Below, in pieces: positions 1 to 10,463 of a stretch of DNA of 47,726 nt. The DNA is from Sphaerisporangium sp. (GTDB lineage: Bacteria; Actinomycetota; Actinomycetes; Streptosporangiales; Streptosporangiaceae), in assembly GCA_025964675.1 (NCBI GenBank), contig JAOPYI010000093.1:1-47726 (forward strand), written 5' to 3'. Both the position numbers and the translations under genes were made by a program. Below the pieces are notes generated by a model. That model made no database searches. It saw only the letters and a list, made by a program, of their open reading frames with translations, and had not been told where the DNA came from. Position 1 is the stretch's first letter. Each line of letters opens with the position of its first letter.

Positions 1-30
1 TCCGGCCCTTCTGGCGCTCGCGGCCTCTAT

Positions 31-1512
31 CTAACTCCAGGCGAGCATGCGGAGCGGGTCCTGGAGCATCGCGCCCACGTCGCGCAGCGCGTACGAGCCG
101 ATCTCGCCGTCGATGATCCTGTGGTCGAACGACAGCGCCAGCGTGGTGACCTTGCGCGGCACGATCTGGCCGTCCACGACCCACGGAAGGTCCCTGATCT
201 GCCCGAACGCGAGGATCGCCGCCTCGCCCGGGTTGAGGATGGGCGTGCCCGCGTCGACTCCGAAGACGCCCACGTTAGTGATCGTGATGGTGCCACCGGT
301 GAGGTCGGCGGGCTGGGACCGCCCGGACCGCGCCTTCTCGGTCAGCTCGGCCAGCGCCTTGGCGAGGTCGGGCAGCGATAGTGCCTGTGCCTCCTTGACG
401 TTGGGCACGATGAGACCGCGCTGCGTGGCCGCGGCGATGCCGAGGTTCACGTAACGCTTGACCACGATCTCGTCGCCGGTCCACGTGGAGTTGATCATCG
501 GGTACCGCTTCACGGCCGTCAGCAGCGCCTTGGCGACCAGCAGGAGCGGCGACACCTTGACCTCGGCGAAGTCGGGTAGCTCGCGCAGCCGCCGTACCGC
601 GTCCATCGTCGCGGTCACGTCGACCTGGAGGAACTCGGTGACGTGCGGCGCGGTGAAGGCGGAGGCCACCATGGCCGCCGCCGTCGCCTTGCGCACTCCC
701 TTGACCAGGATGCGCTCTTCCCTCTCGGCGAGCCCGGCGTATGCCGTATATCCGGGCGCAGGCGCGGCGGCGCCCGCTGCCATGTCAGCGGCGGTGTGCA
801 CGTCCTCACGGGTGATGGAGCCGTTCGGGCCGGTCCCGGTGAGAGCGGCGAGGTCGACCCCGAGGTCCTTCGCCAGCTTGCGTACGGGCGGCTTGGCCAG
901 CACGGACACCCGGCCGCCGCCCTGGGTGGGCGCGGTGCCGGCGTACGCGGCCGAACCGGCCGGCGCGACGGATGCAGGGCTTCCGGTGGGCGCGGCCACG
1001 GCGGACGGGGCGGGTGCGGCGGAGCTGGGGGTTTGGGGCTTGCGGGGGCGGCGGGTCGTGGCGCTCAGCTTGACGCCGTACCCCACGAGCACCGGCTGGC
1101 GCACCGGCTTGGCCGCGGCGCCCTCAGGGGGAAGCGAGGGGACCATGTCGTCGGCCAGCGCCGTCTCCCTGGTCGCGGAGGCGACCTCAGCGGAAAGTCC
1201 CTCTGCGGAAGCACGTCCAGGTGAGGCGGTTCTAAGGGTAGTGGCACCTCCAGCGGAAGCAGCCTCAGCCGGCCCGCCCGTGTCCACGGCGATGATGGGC
1301 TTGCCGACGTCGACCGTCTCGCCCTCCGCGGCCATGAGCGAGCTGACCACGCCCTCGAAGGGGCACGGCAGTTCGACCACCGCCTTGGCGGTCTCGATCT
1401 CCACGATGGTCTGGTTGATCACCACGTTGTCGCCGACGGAGACGTGCCACTTGATGATCTCGGCCTCGGTCAGGCCTTCACCGACGTCGGGGAGCTTGAA
1501 CTCTCGAAGCAC
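31..1512 (-). CDS. bkdC: Branched-chain 2-oxoacid dehydrogenase E2 (dihydrolipoamide acyltransferase)
   Basis: E2 core of a 2-oxoacid dehydrogenase complex: it takes the acyl group from E1 on a swinging lipoyl arm and passes it to CoA. About 493 residues. The N-terminal lipoyl domain (about 1-77) carries the lipoyl lysine at residue 43 in IETAKAVVE. A Pro/Ala-rich linker follows, then a peripheral subunit-binding domain (KPPVRKLAKDLGVDL, near residue 210). The C-terminal acyltransferase domain has the catalytic HRIIDG motif near its end. The frame is open far upstream, but GTG at 1512 is chosen because AGGAGGGG sits just before it and it starts exactly at the lipoyl domain. It follows the E1 beta gene by 8 bases, so the three genes form one operon. 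E1 sequence type and gene order point to the branched-chain complex (valine, leucine and isoleucine breakdown, supplying branched acyl-CoA starters); a pyruvate-type complex is less likely but not excluded. Confidence 0.93.
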   Translation of the reverse strand: MLREFKLPDVGEGLTEAEIIKWHVSVGDNVVINQTIVEIETAKAVVELPCPFEGVVSSLMAAEGETVDVGKPIIAVDTGGPAEAASAGGATTLRTASPGRASAEGLSAEVASATRETALADDMVPSLPPEGAAAKPVRQPVLVGYGVKLSATTRRPRKPQTPSSAAPAPSAVAAPTGSPASVAPAGSAAYAGTAPTQGGGRVSVLAKPPVRKLAKDLGVDLAALTGTGPNGSITREDVHTAADMAAGAAAPAPGYTAYAGLAEREERILVKGVRKATAAAMVASAFTAPHVTEFLQVDVTATMDAVRRLRELPDFAEVKVSPLLLVAKALLTAVKRYPMINSTWTGDEIVVKRYVNLGIAAATQRGLIVPNVKEAQALSLPDLAKALAELTEKARSGRSQPADLTGGTITITNVGVFGVDAGTPILNPGEAAILAFGQIRDLPWVVDGQIVPRKVTTLALSFDHRIIDGEIGSYALRDVGAMLQDPLRMLAWS

Positions 1513-1520
1513 AGCCCCTC

Positions 1521-2495
1521 CTAGAAGGCGAACGTACGGTCGACGGTGTCGAGGACACGGTCCAGGTCGGGCAGGTAGTGATCCTCCAGCCGGGACGGCG
1601 GGTAAGGCGTGGAGAAGCCTCCGGCCCGCAGCACCGGCGCCTCCAGGTTGTAGAAGCACGCCTCGGTGATACGGGCGGCGATCTCCGCGCCCAGCCCCGA
1701 GTAGACGGGCGCCTCGTGGGCGATAACGCACCGGCCGGTCTTCCTGACCGACTCGAAGATCAGTTCGGTGTCCAGGGGGTTGAGGGACCGAAGGTCGATG
1801 ACCTCCAGCGATCGGCCCTCCTCCGCCACCGCCGCCGCGGCCTCCAGGCAGGTCTTCACCATCGGGCCGTACGCCAGCACGGTAACGTCGGTGCCCGGTC
1901 GCAGGACCTGGCCCCGGTCGAACGCCAGCGGGACGGCGCCCTTCTCGACCTCGGCCTTCTCCCAGTAACGCCGCTTGGGCTCGAAGAAGATCACCGGGTC
2001 GTCGCAGCGGATCGCCTGCTGGATCATGTGAAACCCGTCCACCGGGTTCGAGCAGGCCACCACGCGCAGGCCGCCGGTGTGCGTGAAGTACGCCTCGGGA
2101 GACTCGCTGTGGTGCTCTACCGCCCCGATGCCGCCGCCGCAGGGAATGCGCACCACGACGGGAAGCTTGAGCTTGCCCAGCGAGCGCAGCGGCATCTTGG
2201 CGAGCTGGGTGATGATCTGATCGGCGGCGGGGAACACGAACCCGTCGAACTGGATCTCGCACACCGGGCGGTAGCCGCGCAGCGCGAGCCCGATGGCGGT
2301 GCCGATGATGCCCGATTCGGCGAGCGGCGTGTCGATGACGCGGCTCTCACCGAAGTCCTTCTGCAGTCCGTCGGTGACGCGGAAGACCCCGCCGAGCTTG
2401 CCGACGTCCTCTCCCATGACGAGGACTTTGGAGTCGTCCTCCATCGCGGTGCGCAGGCCCTCGTTGATGGCCTTGGCCAGGGTCAGCGTGCTCAT
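1521..2495 (-). CDS. bkdB: Branched-chain 2-oxoacid dehydrogenase E1 beta subunit
   Basis: Beta subunit of the thiamine-diphosphate-dependent E1 component, which decarboxylates branched 2-oxoacids and loads the acyl group onto E2. 324 residues, the usual length. The N-terminal transketolase-like pyrimidine-binding domain shows VLVMGEDVGKLGGVFRVT and the EIQFDGF segment; the C-terminal transketolase domain shows EVIDLRSLNPLD. The ATG at 2495 overlaps the stop of the E1 alpha gene by four bases, indicating translational coupling of the two subunits, and the E2 gene follows after 8 bases. Start, length and motifs all agree. Confidence 0.94.
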   Translation of the reverse strand: MSTLTLAKAINEGLRTAMEDDSKVLVMGEDVGKLGGVFRVTDGLQKDFGESRVIDTPLAESGIIGTAIGLALRGYRPVCEIQFDGFVFPAADQIITQLAKMPLRSLGKLKLPVVVRIPCGGGIGAVEHHSESPEAYFTHTGGLRVVACSNPVDGFHMIQQAIRCDDPVIFFEPKRRYWEKAEVEKGAVPLAFDRGQVLRPGTDVTVLAYGPMVKTCLEAAAAVAEEGRSLEVIDLRSLNPLDTELIFESVRKTGRCVIAHEAPVYSGLGAEIAARITEACFYNLEAPVLRAGGFSTPYPPSRLEDHYLPDLDRVLDTVDRTFAF

Positions 2496-3661
2496 CGCTC
2501 GCTCCCCTCGAAGCCCTCGAGGTAGGCGGCGTACTGCGCCCGCTCCTCGGCCAGCAGTGCGTGAGGCTCGGAGTACACGTGGTCGAAGATCTCCAAAGGA
2601 TGCGGATCCGGCATCTCAAGACAGCGTTTGCGCACGTCACGACCTAGATCGGCGGCCTCTGCCTCGATGCTGTCGAAGAACTCCTGGTCGGCGAGCTGGT
2701 TCTTGAACAGGTACGCCTTGACGCGCTCGATCGGGTCCTTGAGCTTCCACGCCTCCAGCTCGCCGGCCACGCGGTAGCGCGTCGGGTCGTCTGAGGTGGT
2801 GTGGGCGCCCATGCGGTAGGTGAACGCCTCGATCAGCGTCGGCCCCTGTCCCTCGCGGGCGTTCTTGAGCGCCTGGCGGGTCACGGCGAGGCACGCGAAG
2901 ACGTCGTTGCCGTCCACCCGGATTCCGGGGAAGCCGAACCCGCTGGCCCGCCGGTAGAGGGGGATCTTCGACTGCTTCTCCAGCGGCTCGGAGATCGCCC
3001 ACTGGTTGTTCTGGCAGAAGAACACCACGGGCGCGTTGAACACCGACGCCCAGATGAAGGCCTCGTTGACGTCGCCCTGGGAGGTGGCCCCGTCGCCGAA
3101 GTAGACGATCGTCGCGGCGTCGGCGCCGTCGCGCTGGATGCCCATGGCGTAACCCACGGCGTGCAGGGTCTGGCTGCCGATGACGATCGTGTAGAGGTGG
3201 AAGTTGTGCTCCGCCGGGTCCCACCCTCCGTGGTTGACGCCGCGGAAGAGCCCGAGCAGGTTCACCGGGTCGACGTCGCGGCACCACGCCACGCCGTGCT
3301 CGCGGTAGGTCGGGAAGGCCATGTCGGCGTCGGTCAGGGCGCGCCCTGATCCGATCTGGGCCGCTTCCTGGCCGAGTAGGGATGCCCAGATGCCGAGTTC
3401 GCCCTGCCGCTGGAGTGCCACGGCCTCCATGTCGACGCGCCGCACCAGGACCAGGTCGCGATAGAGATCGCGTACCTCTTCCGGCGTCAGGTCGATGTCA
3501 TAGGCCGGATGCTCCACGCGCTCACCCTCGGGGGTCAGCAGCTGTACGAGCTCGGGGGGTGCCTCGGCACCACGAGAGGCGTCGGGTGTCACGTGCCGCT
3601 CCTGTGCGTTCAGGGCCGTGCTGATGGGATCGCCATCCTGATTCGGCCAGTTAACACGCAT
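2492..3661 (-). CDS. bkdA: Branched-chain 2-oxoacid dehydrogenase E1 alpha subunit
   Basis: Alpha subunit of the E1 heterotetramer; binds thiamine diphosphate and catalyses decarboxylation. 389 residues. The ThDP/Mg motif is visible as GDGATSQGDVNEAF followed about 25 residues on by CQNNQWAIS. The segment GAHTTSDDPTRYR is the typical phosphorylation-loop region of E1 alpha proteins. ATG 3661 is preceded by AGAAGG at a good distance; an internal GTG about 24 codons in is possible because the first 40 residues are not conserved-looking. First gene of the operon; its promoter must lie in the 231-base divergent gap shared with purS. Confidence 0.93.
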   Translation of the reverse strand: MRVNWPNQDGDPISTALNAQERHVTPDASRGAEAPPELVQLLTPEGERVEHPAYDIDLTPEEVRDLYRDLVLVRRVDMEAVALQRQGELGIWASLLGQEAAQIGSGRALTDADMAFPTYREHGVAWCRDVDPVNLLGLFRGVNHGGWDPAEHNFHLYTIVIGSQTLHAVGYAMGIQRDGADAATIVYFGDGATSQGDVNEAFIWASVFNAPVVFFCQNNQWAISEPLEKQSKIPLYRRASGFGFPGIRVDGNDVFACLAVTRQALKNAREGQGPTLIEAFTYRMGAHTTSDDPTRYRVAGELEAWKLKDPIERVKAYLFKNQLADQEFFDSIEAEAADLGRDVRKRCLEMPDPHPLEIFDHVYSEPHALLAEERAQYAAYLEGFEGSER

Positions 3662-3892
3662 CCGTACCTTCTGGTGGTAGTACGTCAGCGTTTGGGGACA
3701 TCGTGGCAGAAGTCACAGGCCAGTGCGCAAGGCCGACCACCCTCTTGTCCACACTTCTCCCGTTCCCGATGCGCCCCGCGGCACACCCATCCGGAACCCC
3801 AGCTCCGCGGTGCGGGCCGGGGGACGGGCGACCGGCCCCCCACCGTTAGGCTGGTCCCCGCCGGAACGGTCGCGTCAGCAGGGAGGACACAC

Positions 3893-4138
3893 GTGGCACG
3901 CGTCATCGTCGACGTCATGCTCAAGCCGGAGATTCTCGATCCTCAGGGGCAGGCCATCGCCAGGGCGCTTCCCCGGCTCGGCTTCTCCGGGGTCACCGAG
4001 GTGCGGCAGGGCAAGAGGTTCGAGGTCGAGATCGACGGCCCGGCCGATGAGGCGGCGATTGCGGACGTCCGGAAGATGGCCGAAACCCTCCTGGCCAACA
4101 CGGTGATCGAGGATTACTCTGTCCGCGTCGAGGGATAG
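3893..4138 (+). CDS. purS: Phosphoribosylformylglycinamidine synthase subunit PurS
   Basis: Small structural subunit of the three-part FGAM synthase (PurS-PurQ-PurL) of purine synthesis, thought to bridge the glutaminase and synthetase subunits. 81 residues, normal for PurS, starting VARVIVDVMLKPEILDPQG and containing the family's VRQGKRFEVEIDG segment. GTG 3893 is supported by GGGAGG seven bases upstream; the longer open frame upstream looks non-coding. purQ does not follow directly: an ATPase gene lies between, which is unusual. Confidence 0.93.
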   Translation: MARVIVDVMLKPEILDPQGQAIARALPRLGFSGVTEVRQGKRFEVEIDGPADEAAIADVRKMAETLLANTVIEDYSVRVEG

Positions 4139-4312
4139 CAGGGCGCGTGCCGACGCGACCAAATCTTCGCAAATCACCGCAAAGGGAACTTTGGATGGAC
4201 CGGAAAGCAAGCGTCTGACCAACGCTAAATAACAACAGCGTGATTTTGCGGTTAGCCCTGATTCTTCGGGGAAACCTCCCCAACGTGACTTTCGGCGCCA
4301 CGGAGGGGTCCG

Positions 4313-4753
4313 GTGGATATTGAGTTCTCGTTGGCCTTGCCGCGGGATGCCCTGGGCATCCCGATGGTCCGGCGGGTGCTGGGTGACACCCTCCGCTGCA
4401 TCGGCGTAACCGAGGACTGCGTATCCGACATGCTCCTCGCCACCTCGGAGGCCTGCGCCAACGCCGTGCGGCACGGCGGCCCCGCCAAGCGCTACGAAGT
4501 CCTGGCCGCGATCGGCCACGGCCGCTGCGAGCTGCGCATCGTCGACAACGGCCTCGGGCTGGGGGCGATCCCCAGGCAGTACCCCTCCGGCGACGCCGAG
4601 CACGGGCGCGGCATCCTCATCATGCAGTCGGTCGTCGACGAGATCTCCTTCGACATCACTCCCGGCAGCGGCACCACGGTCTTCCTTCGCAAGGAGCTCG
4701 ACTGGGACCAGGAGTTCCTCGCCCACCGCGAGCGCGAGCTGGCCGCAGTCTGA
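4313..4753 (+). CDS. RsbW/SpoIIAB-type ATP-binding protein (HATPase_c_2)
   Basis: Single-domain protein of 146 residues with the GHKL ATPase fold used by anti-sigma-factor kinases. The N box is EACANAVRHGG, the G1 box VDNGLGLG and the G2 box HGRGILIM, followed by the closing strand GTTVFL. There is no membrane segment and no histidine-kinase phosphoacceptor domain, so it is a cytoplasmic RsbW-like protein, probably binding a sigma factor or an anti-anti-sigma factor; no partner gene lies in this window. GTG 4313 is preceded by GGAGGGG. The 174 bases before it are relatively AT-rich and probably carry its own promoter. Its place between purS and purQ may be positional only. Confidence 0.85.
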   Translation: MDIEFSLALPRDALGIPMVRRVLGDTLRCIGVTEDCVSDMLLATSEACANAVRHGGPAKRYEVLAAIGHGRCELRIVDNGLGLGAIPRQYPSGDAEHGRGILIMQSVVDEISFDITPGSGTTVFLRKELDWDQEFLAHRERELAAV

Positions 4754-4948
4754 ACTGCCCTGTCCTCCCTGCCCCTGGCCGAAACCACCGCCTCACCCTG
4801 GCCGCAACCCTTTCCCGCGCCGCCCCCAGGCTCCGCCATGATTCCCGGTCGCGCCTGCCCAGCAGGTAGCCTGGTCGTACCGCCGCAGGCCGCCGTCCGA
4901 TGAGTGAGACGTCGGCGCGGCGCTCGCGTGTGGAGGGGTACGAGAGCC

Positions 4949-5632
4949 ATGGGTGCTGCCCGTGTGGGCGTGGTCACTTTTCCCGGAACTCTTGACGATC
5001 AGGACGCGGCCAGAGCCGTCAGGCATGCGGGTGGAGAAGCGGTTCCACTCTGGCACGCCGACCGTGACCTCAAAGGGGTCGACGCGGTCTTCCTGCCCGG
5101 CGGGTTCTCCTACGGCGACTACCTCCGGTGCGGAGCGATCTCCCGCTTCGCGCCGCTGATGGAGGAGCTGATCCCGGCGGCGCACGCCGGGCTGCCCGTG
5201 CTCGGCACCTGCAACGGCTTCCAGATCCTCTGCGAGGCCCACCTGCTGCCCGGCGCCCTGACCCGCAACGAGAACCTCCACTACGTCTGCCGTGACCAGC
5301 GGGTCCTCGTGGAGAGCAATGCCACGGCCTGGACGGGTGACTACACCCCCGGCCAGGAGATCCTGCTGCCGGTGAAGCACGGCGAGGGCCGTTACGTCGC
5401 GGACGCGGCCACGGTCACCGCCCTCGAGAGCGGCGACCAGATCGTCTTCCGCTACCTCGGCGGCAACCCGAACGGCTCGGTCAACGACATCGCGGGCATC
5501 AGCAACGAGGCCGGCAACGTCGTCGGCCTCATGCCCCACCCCGAGCACGCCGTCGAGGACCTGACGGGCGCCCCCAGCGTGGACGGCCGAGGTTTCTTCA
5601 CCTCGATCCTGAAGAGGTTCGTCAGCCTGTGA
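4949..5632 (+). CDS. purQ: Phosphoribosylformylglycinamidine synthase subunit PurQ
   Basis: Glutaminase subunit of FGAM synthase; frees ammonia from glutamine for PurL. 227 residues with a class I amidotransferase fold: the oxyanion and nucleophile region is VLGTCNGFQ with Cys88, and the His-Glu pair is in MPHPEHAVE near the C-terminus. The open frame reaches further upstream, but ATG 4949 gives the normal N-terminus ([13 protein letters not shown]); GTG 4961 is the alternative. GGAGGGG lies 12 bases upstream. The stop overlaps the open frame of purL. Confidence 0.93.
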   Translation: MGAARVGVVTFPGTLDDQDAARAVRHAGGEAVPLWHADRDLKGVDAVFLPGGFSYGDYLRCGAISRFAPLMEELIPAAHAGLPVLGTCNGFQILCEAHLLPGALTRNENLHYVCRDQRVLVESNATAWTGDYTPGQEILLPVKHGEGRYVADAATVTALESGDQIVFRYLGGNPNGSVNDIAGISNEAGNVVGLMPHPEHAVEDLTGAPSVDGRGFFTSILKRFVSL

Positions 5633-5664
5633 CCGAAGCCGTGAGTAGGGCGCGAGGAGAGCAC

Positions 5665-7920
<2,256 letters not shown>

Positions 7921-7944
7921 CCGAGCCCGCTGCCCGCATGAGGA

Positions 7945-7977
7945 AGGCGGTGGACCCCCCCACGAGATCCACCGCCT
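7945..7977 (+). terminator. Probable terminator after purL
   Basis: Perfect 10-base inverted repeat (AGGCGGTGGA at 7945-7954, TCCACCGCCT at 7968-7977) with a 13-base loop, 24 bases after the purL stop. There is no U-tract, as is common in actinomycetes. The remaining part of the 315-base gap to the next gene holds two small hairpins (CCCC/GGGG near 8000, ACCGA/TCGGT near 8040) and the exporter operator, but no coding sequence I can support. Confidence 0.65.
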
Positions 7978-8207
7978 CTGTGACCTGAACCGGCCACCCC
8001 GTAATGGGGCTTACAGAGCCGGGCATCGACAAAGTAACCGATGTTTCGGTCGTTCCGTTAACCAGGTCCGGCTCGGTTCGATCTCAATGTTCTACCGGCC
8101 TTCGCTGACCGGCCGGGTCGGCACGCATACAGCCAGAGGCCGCAGAACCAGCCTTACCGCTATGAACTGATCGTTGAGCCCGAAGCGCCACCGGTCCACA
8201 TAAACCG

Positions 8208-8224
8208 GACGTACGCCGTACGTC
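8208..8224. promoter_or_regulatory. Palindromic operator in front of the first DHA2 exporter
   Basis: GACGTACGCCGTACGTC is a perfect palindrome around a central C, ending 11 bases before the exporter ATG. Its core GTACGCCGTAC is identical to the centre of the large palindrome at 10409-10459 in front of the TetR gene and the second exporter. A common repressor, most simply the TetR encoded at 9705-10385, is the likely ligand. Confidence 0.7.
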
Positions 8225-8235
8225 AGACTAGGGGC

Positions 8236-9708
8236 ATGGTCGCTCCCCCCCACGAGACCACCGCCGTCCTGCCCGGCACTCCCGAATACGCCAGAAGGCT
8301 CCGCTACGCCTGGCGCGTCTGCTCGGTCACCAGCCTCGGACTCGTCCTCATCGGCATCAACGCGAGCACCCTCAACGTGGCGCTGCCGACGGTCGTCCGG
8401 CACTTCCACGCCGACGCGTTCGCCGCCTCCTGGATCCTGCTGTCGTACCTGCTGATCAACACCGCGACGCTGGTCTTCTTCGGACGAGTGGCGGACCTGC
8501 TCGGGCGGCGCGAGGTGTACCTCATCGGCTTCGCGCTGTTCACGGTGTGCTCGCTGCTTGCCGGGCTGTCCCCCGGAGTCGGCTTCCTGATCGCCATGCG
8601 GGCGCTCCAGGCGCTGGGCGCCGCGATGATCCTCGCCAACGGCACCGTCATCATCACCGACGCTTTCCCGCCCGACCGGCTCAGCCAGGGCATGGGCGTG
8701 TACATCGGCACGCTGTCGGTGGCCCAGCTGGCGGGGCCCACCCTCGGCGGCCTCATCGCCGACACGGCGGGCTGGCAGTGGGTCTTCTGGGTGAACGTCC
8801 CCGCCGGGGTGATCGGCCTGATCTGGGGATGGGCGGCGCTGCGGCGCGTGCCGGCGGGGCCGCGCACCCCCGTCGACGTGGCCGGCAACCTCATCGTCTT
8901 CGCCGCGCTGTCGGCCGTGCTCATCGCCCTGTCCGAGGCGGGTTCACGCGGCCTGTCGAGCCCGGTCGTCATCACCGGAGGCTTGATCTTCCTGGTCCTG
9001 ATCCCGGTGCTGCTCGTGGTGGAGCGGCGGGCCTCCCATCCTGTGCTGGACCTTCGCCTTTTCAGCGAGCGCATGCTGACGTTCGCCAACCTCGCCTCGT
9101 TCTGCACCGCCCTGTCCCGATCCGCGCTGGTCCTTCTGGTCGCGCTCTACTTCCAGGCCGCACGCGGGATCGACGCGTTCACTGCGGCGCTCGGCGTGCT
9201 CCCCGTACCCATCGGCATGGCACTCGCGTCCCCCCTCGCCGGCGCACTCGGCCGCCGGATCTCCCCATACGCGCTGTCCGTGGGCGGCTGCCTGCTGAAC
9301 TTCGCCGGGCTGCTGAGCCTCACGCTCGCCATCGGCACCGCGACGCCGTACTGGATCATCGGGACGGGGCTGTTCCTCGCGGGGTGCGGCAACGGCGCTT
9401 TCCTCACGGGCAACACGACACAGGTCATGAGCGCGCTCCCGCCGGGGAGCCTGGGCGTGGTGAACGGCTTCCGCCTGATGATCATGAACGTCGGCATCGT
9501 GCTGAGCGTCGCGACCACCCTTAGCGTGCTGACCAGCGCCCTCACCCCCGAGCTGCGGAACCTCGTCTACTCGGGGACGCTCTCGCGCCTCTCACCCGTG
9601 GCGGTCGAGGAGCTGATGTCCGGTTTCCAGCGGACGTACCTCGTACTCGCGACGGTCGCGCTCGCGGGCGTCGCCACCGCCGCCTGCGCCAGGCCCCGCC
9701 GACTCTAG
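8236..9708 (+). CDS. MFS exporter, DHA2 (EmrB/QacA) type
   Basis: Integral membrane protein of 490 residues, the size of 14-helix drug:proton antiporters. Helices begin at VTSLGLVLIGINASTLNVAL; the MFS loop motif is seen as GRVADLLGRREVYLIG between helices 2 and 3, and motif C as GPTLGGLIAD in helix 5. Expected to export a lipophilic drug or metabolite. ATG 8236 has no convincing ribosome site, so initiation may be weak or leaderless. Its last four bases overlap the stop of the convergent TetR gene. The palindrome directly upstream suggests TetR control. Confidence 0.9.
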   Translation: MVAPPHETTAVLPGTPEYARRLRYAWRVCSVTSLGLVLIGINASTLNVALPTVVRHFHADAFAASWILLSYLLINTATLVFFGRVADLLGRREVYLIGFALFTVCSLLAGLSPGVGFLIAMRALQALGAAMILANGTVIITDAFPPDRLSQGMGVYIGTLSVAQLAGPTLGGLIADTAGWQWVFWVNVPAGVIGLIWGWAALRRVPAGPRTPVDVAGNLIVFAALSAVLIALSEAGSRGLSSPVVITGGLIFLVLIPVLLVVERRASHPVLDLRLFSERMLTFANLASFCTALSRSALVLLVALYFQAARGIDAFTAALGVLPVPIGMALASPLAGALGRRISPYALSVGGCLLNFAGLLSLTLAIGTATPYWIIGTGLFLAGCGNGAFLTGNTTQVMSALPPGSLGVVNGFRLMIMNVGIVLSVATTLSVLTSALTPELRNLVYSGTLSRLSPVAVEELMSGFQRTYLVLATVALAGVATAACARPRRL

Positions 9709-10385
9709 CTCTCGCGCGTCCCCGTCTCGTGACGCCGGGCCAGGGCTTCGACGCCGGTCAGCAGGAGATCGATGCCGAACGTGAAGTAATGCTCGACGTC
9801 GGGCGGCTCGGCCAGCGTGGCGCCGTACTCGATGATGTGCGGATAGCGGTCGGACGGCAGTGACTCGAGCTTCAGGCGGCGCTGCCGCCGTGCCTCCGCC
9901 TCCTCCTCGCGTGGGAGAACGATGGGGCAGGGCTGGCCCTTGACCAGACCGATCGCGCCGTTGAGCAGGTAGGACGAGATGTAGAAGCCTTCTCGAAGCG
10001 TGAACCCGGCCTCGGTCAGGATGTCGAGCGCCGCCTCGGTCGCACGCTTGAAGCTGTCGACGTCGTGCTTGTCCTCGACCGCGGTCAGCAGGTCGGGCAG
10101 ACATGGGTGCTCGCGCATGACGCGGACGATCGCCTCCACCATCATCCGCAGCCGCTTCCGCCAGGAGTCACCTGGGGTGATGTCGGCGGTGACCCCCGAG
10201 AGCACGTGCTCGGCGAGGGCCCACATCAGCTCGTCCTTGTTCTTGAAGTGCCAGTAGAGCGCCATCGGGGTGACACCCAACCGGCCGGCGAGACGCCGGA
10301 TGGTGACCGCCTCGACGCCTTCGTCGTCGGCGAGCGCCAACGCCTGCTCGACCACCGTCTCTCGGGTCAGCTTCTCTGGGGCCAC
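9705..10385 (-). CDS. TetR-family repressor of the flanking exporters
   Basis: 226 residues. The N-terminal helix-turn-helix is TIRRLAGRLGVTPMALYWHFKNKDELMWAL; the C-terminal half looks like the TetR/AcrR ligand-binding domain common with drug exporters. It sits between two MFS exporter genes, convergent with one and divergent from the other, and both have a palindrome with the same core ahead of them. GTG 10385 has no good ribosome site; a TATAGT hexamer at 10392-10397 ends six bases before the start, so a leaderless mRNA is plausible. Autoregulation is expected from the 51-base palindrome upstream. Confidence 0.9.
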   Translation of the reverse strand: MAPEKLTRETVVEQALALADDEGVEAVTIRRLAGRLGVTPMALYWHFKNKDELMWALAEHVLSGVTADITPGDSWRKRLRMMVEAIVRVMREHPCLPDLLTAVEDKHDVDSFKRATEAALDILTEAGFTLREGFYISSYLLNGAIGLVKGQPCPIVLPREEEAEARRQRRLKLESLPSDRYPHIIEYGATLAEPPDVEHYFTFGIDLLLTGVEALARRHETGTRES

Positions 10386-10408
10386 TTGACAACTATACGA
10401 CGTACAAG

Positions 10409-10459
10409 GTCTCCTCTACGGTGTACATGTACGCCGTACAAGTACACCGTAGAGGAGAC
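10409..10459. promoter_or_regulatory. 51-base near-perfect palindrome, TetR operator region
   Basis: Two 18-base perfect arms (10409-10426 and 10442-10459) flank a 15-base centre that itself contains TGTACGCCGTACA. Around the central C10434 only one base pair of the whole 51 (A10427/A10441) fails. It fills most of the gap between the divergent TetR gene and the second exporter and ends inside the exporter's ribosome site (GAGGAGAC). The core GTACGCCGTAC recurs at 8211-8221. Two nested or adjacent repressor dimers would fit. Confidence 0.8.
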
Positions 10460-10463
10460 GACT

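Noticed and set aside
1513-2262. Long open frame continuing upstream of the E2 gene.
   Set aside because: It overlaps the clear E1 beta gene in another frame and encodes Arg/Gly-rich shadow protein; E2 starts at GTG 1512 with a strong ribosome site.
8060-8100. GGTTCGATCTC resembling a tRNA T-loop in the gap after purL.
   Set aside because: Flanks do not pair and no cloverleaf can be drawn.
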